Assembly (NCBI GenBank): GCA_001303705.1
Contig: LJUI01000144.1
Coordinates: 1-6,276 of the forward strand
Direction of reading: 5' to 3'
Length of the DNA stretch: 6,276 nucleotides
Origin: a candidate division TA06 bacterium SM23_40
GTDB taxonomy: Bacteria > LJUI01 > SM1-40
Shown here: piece after piece, positions 5,172-6,276 of the stretch
Numbering within the stretch: position 1 is the first letter of the stretch
Layout of the letters: every line of letters begins with the position of its first letter
Made by a program: the position numbers and the translations under genes
Notes under the pieces: model-generated
Told to the model about the DNA's origin: nothing
The model's database searches: none
Seen by the model: only the letters and a program-made list of their open reading frames with translations

Positions 5172-6276
5172 CTATCGCACTATTACCATTCGCCTCGTTC
5201 CGCTGAAGTCACCAGCCTCGAGACGGCAGAAGTAGACGCCGCTGCTCACCCTGTGGCCCCGTCCGTCACGTCCGTCCCAGGTCATCCGATGGCGCCCTGC
5301 CGGGACCATCCCGGGCTCCAGTCTCCGCACAAGGGCGCCGCGGATGTCATAGATGTTCAATGTGACCTGCGTCGGAGCCAGAAGCGAGTACGTGATCGTG
5401 GTCGTGGAGCGAAAGGGGTTGGGATAGTTCTGGGCGAGGTACTGAGATAGCGGGACGCCGAGATTCTCCTCCTCGCCCGTCACGCGGGTGACATCGGTGA
5501 CGGTGATGTCGGTCTGCGTGGTGTCAGCGAGGGGCGGAAGGCCGTCATCGGTGGCGATGAACGTCACTACATAGAGGCCCGCCTGTTGGTACGTTGGAGT
5601 CCACTCGAAGACACCCGTGACCGAGTCGAGGACAGCTCCCGTCGGTAGGTCGGGAGACGAGAAGGAGATAGTATCGCCGTCGGGATCGGTCGCCATCAGG
5701 GTGAAGGTGAGATACTGATTCTCGGCGACCGTGGTGTCGGCCTGATCGAGCAAGTCAGGTGGACGGTTCACATCGCCCACGGTGATAATGGTCTGTTCGG
5801 TATCGGCGAGGGCAGGGGTGCCCCAATCAGTGGCAATGAAGGTGGTCGGATAGTTGCCCGCCTGGCCGTATGTTGGAGTCCACTCGAAGAGACCCGTGAC
5901 CGAGTCGAGGACAGCTCCCGTCGGTAGGTCGGGAGACGAGAAGGAGATAGTATCGCCGTCGGGATCGGTCGCCACCAGGGTGAAGGTGAGATACTGATTC
6001 TCGGCGACCGTGGTGTCGGCCTGATCGAGCAAGTCAGGCGGTCCGTTCACATCCGTCACGGTGATGGTGGTCTGTTCCGTATCTGCCAGTGCCGGGGGGC
6101 CATTGTCGGTGGCGATGAAGGTAGTCAGGTGGTTACCGGCTTGTGCATAGGTCGGAGTCCACTCGAAGACGCCTGACGCCGAGTTCAGCGTAGCTCCGGC
6201 GGGCAAATCGGGAGATGAGTAGGAGATGCTGTCACCGTCGGGATCGGTCGCCACCAGGGTGAAGGTGAGATACTGG
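5172..6276 (-). CDS. Secreted repeat protein with Ig/cadherin-like units and type IX sorting domain (5' end outside the window)
   Basis: The frame is open to the window edge, so the start, signal peptide and an unknown number of repeats are missing; 367 complete codons are present. Numbering from the first of these, residues 1-78 end a first repeat, 79-171 are a full unit beginning PPDLLDQADTTVAENQYLTF, 172 to about 263 are a second full unit, and about 274-367 are the C-terminal domain. Each unit carries ATDPDGD, a DxDxD-like stretch suggesting calcium binding, and EWTPTYxQAGxYxxTFIATD, the signature of the putative Ig (He_PIG) fold. The end domain has LAQNYPNPF, TLNIYDIRGALVRRL, WDGRDGRG and SGVYFCRLEAG, typical of FlgD-like/type IX secretion sorting domains. 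I infer a secreted or surface-anchored protein; its activity would lie in the missing N-terminal part. It ends with TAG at 5172-5174. Confidence 0.88.
   Translation of the reverse strand, partial: QYLTFTLVATDPDGDSISYSSPDLPAGATLNSASGVFEWTPTYAQAGNHLTTFIATDNGPPALADTEQTTITVTDVNGPPDLLDQADTTVAENQYLTFTLVATDPDGDTISFSSPDLPTGAVLDSVTGLFEWTPTYGQAGNYPTTFIATDWGTPALADTEQTIITVGDVNRPPDLLDQADTTVAENQYLTFTLMATDPDGDTISFSSPDLPTGAVLDSVTGVFEWTPTYQQAGLYVVTFIATDDGLPPLADTTQTDITVTDVTRVTGEEENLGVPLSQYLAQNYPNPFRSTTTITYSLLAPTQVTLNIYDIRGALVRRLEPGMVPAGRHRMTWDGRDGRGHRVSSGVYFCRLEAGDFSGTRRMVIVR
5593..6276 (-). repeat. Tandem 279-bp coding repeat, at least three copies
   Basis: The spacing is constant: GATACTG occurs at 5711, 5990 and 6269, 279 bases (93 codons) apart. 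Bases 5593-5759 and 5872-6038 are identical except at 5612/5891 (C/G) and 5696/5975 (T/C), that is 165 of 167. Outside that block the two units differ much more. The third copy is divergent from about 6151 to 6235 and then matches the second from about 6236 to the window edge. The array continues beyond the window. Confidence 0.9.

Noticed and set aside
1-6276. CRISPR array, tRNA or rRNA genes
   Set aside because: No regularly spaced short direct repeats with unique spacers, no tRNA cloverleaf and no rRNA-like sequence were seen; the only regular repeat is the coding 279-bp array.

Overview
The window looks like a chromosomal segment of an uncultivated bacterium of the FCB superphylum (Eisenbacteria, Latescibacterota, Zixibacteria or a similar lineage). 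The main clue is the gene at the right edge. It encodes tandem Ig/cadherin-like repeats followed by a C-terminal domain with the QNYPNPF...T.I.Y and SGVYF.RL signatures, typical of type IX secretion (FlgD-like/Por) sorting domains in that group. The lineage call is inference; there is no rRNA or other marker gene here.

Layout. Bases 1-234 hold no recognisable gene; they are probably the transposon end plus flanking DNA. Bases 235-1443 (minus strand) are an IS110-family DEDD transposase whose reading frame is intact except for one in-frame amber codon at 1219-1221. Upstream of it, about 1446-1670 is a hairpin-rich non-coding segment with a plausible minus-strand promoter. This is where IS110-group elements encode their bridge RNA. 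Bases 1785-2411 (plus) encode a GyrI-like small-molecule-binding protein, preceded by a leader with mutually exclusive hairpins. Bases 2548-4155 (plus) encode a multi-pass GT-C-type membrane glycosyltransferase. Converging on it, 4199-4825 (minus) encodes a small lipoprotein of the CsgG/LpoB-like type. After a 346-base gap with a promoter candidate and inverted repeats, 5172-6276 (minus) is the C-terminal part of the secreted repeat protein, whose 5' end lies beyond the window.

How the parts relate. The genes do not form one obvious pathway. The two plus-strand genes are 136 bases apart with a hairpin between them, so they may be separate units. The lipoprotein and the secreted repeat protein share a strand and both concern the cell envelope, as does the glycosyltransferase, but no operon is shown. 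The most interesting part is the IS110 element: a probably inactivated recombinase next to a candidate bridge RNA, with its ribosome-binding site inside a hairpin. In the repeat gene, two 279-base units share 165 of 167 bases over one block, a sign of recent duplication or gene conversion.
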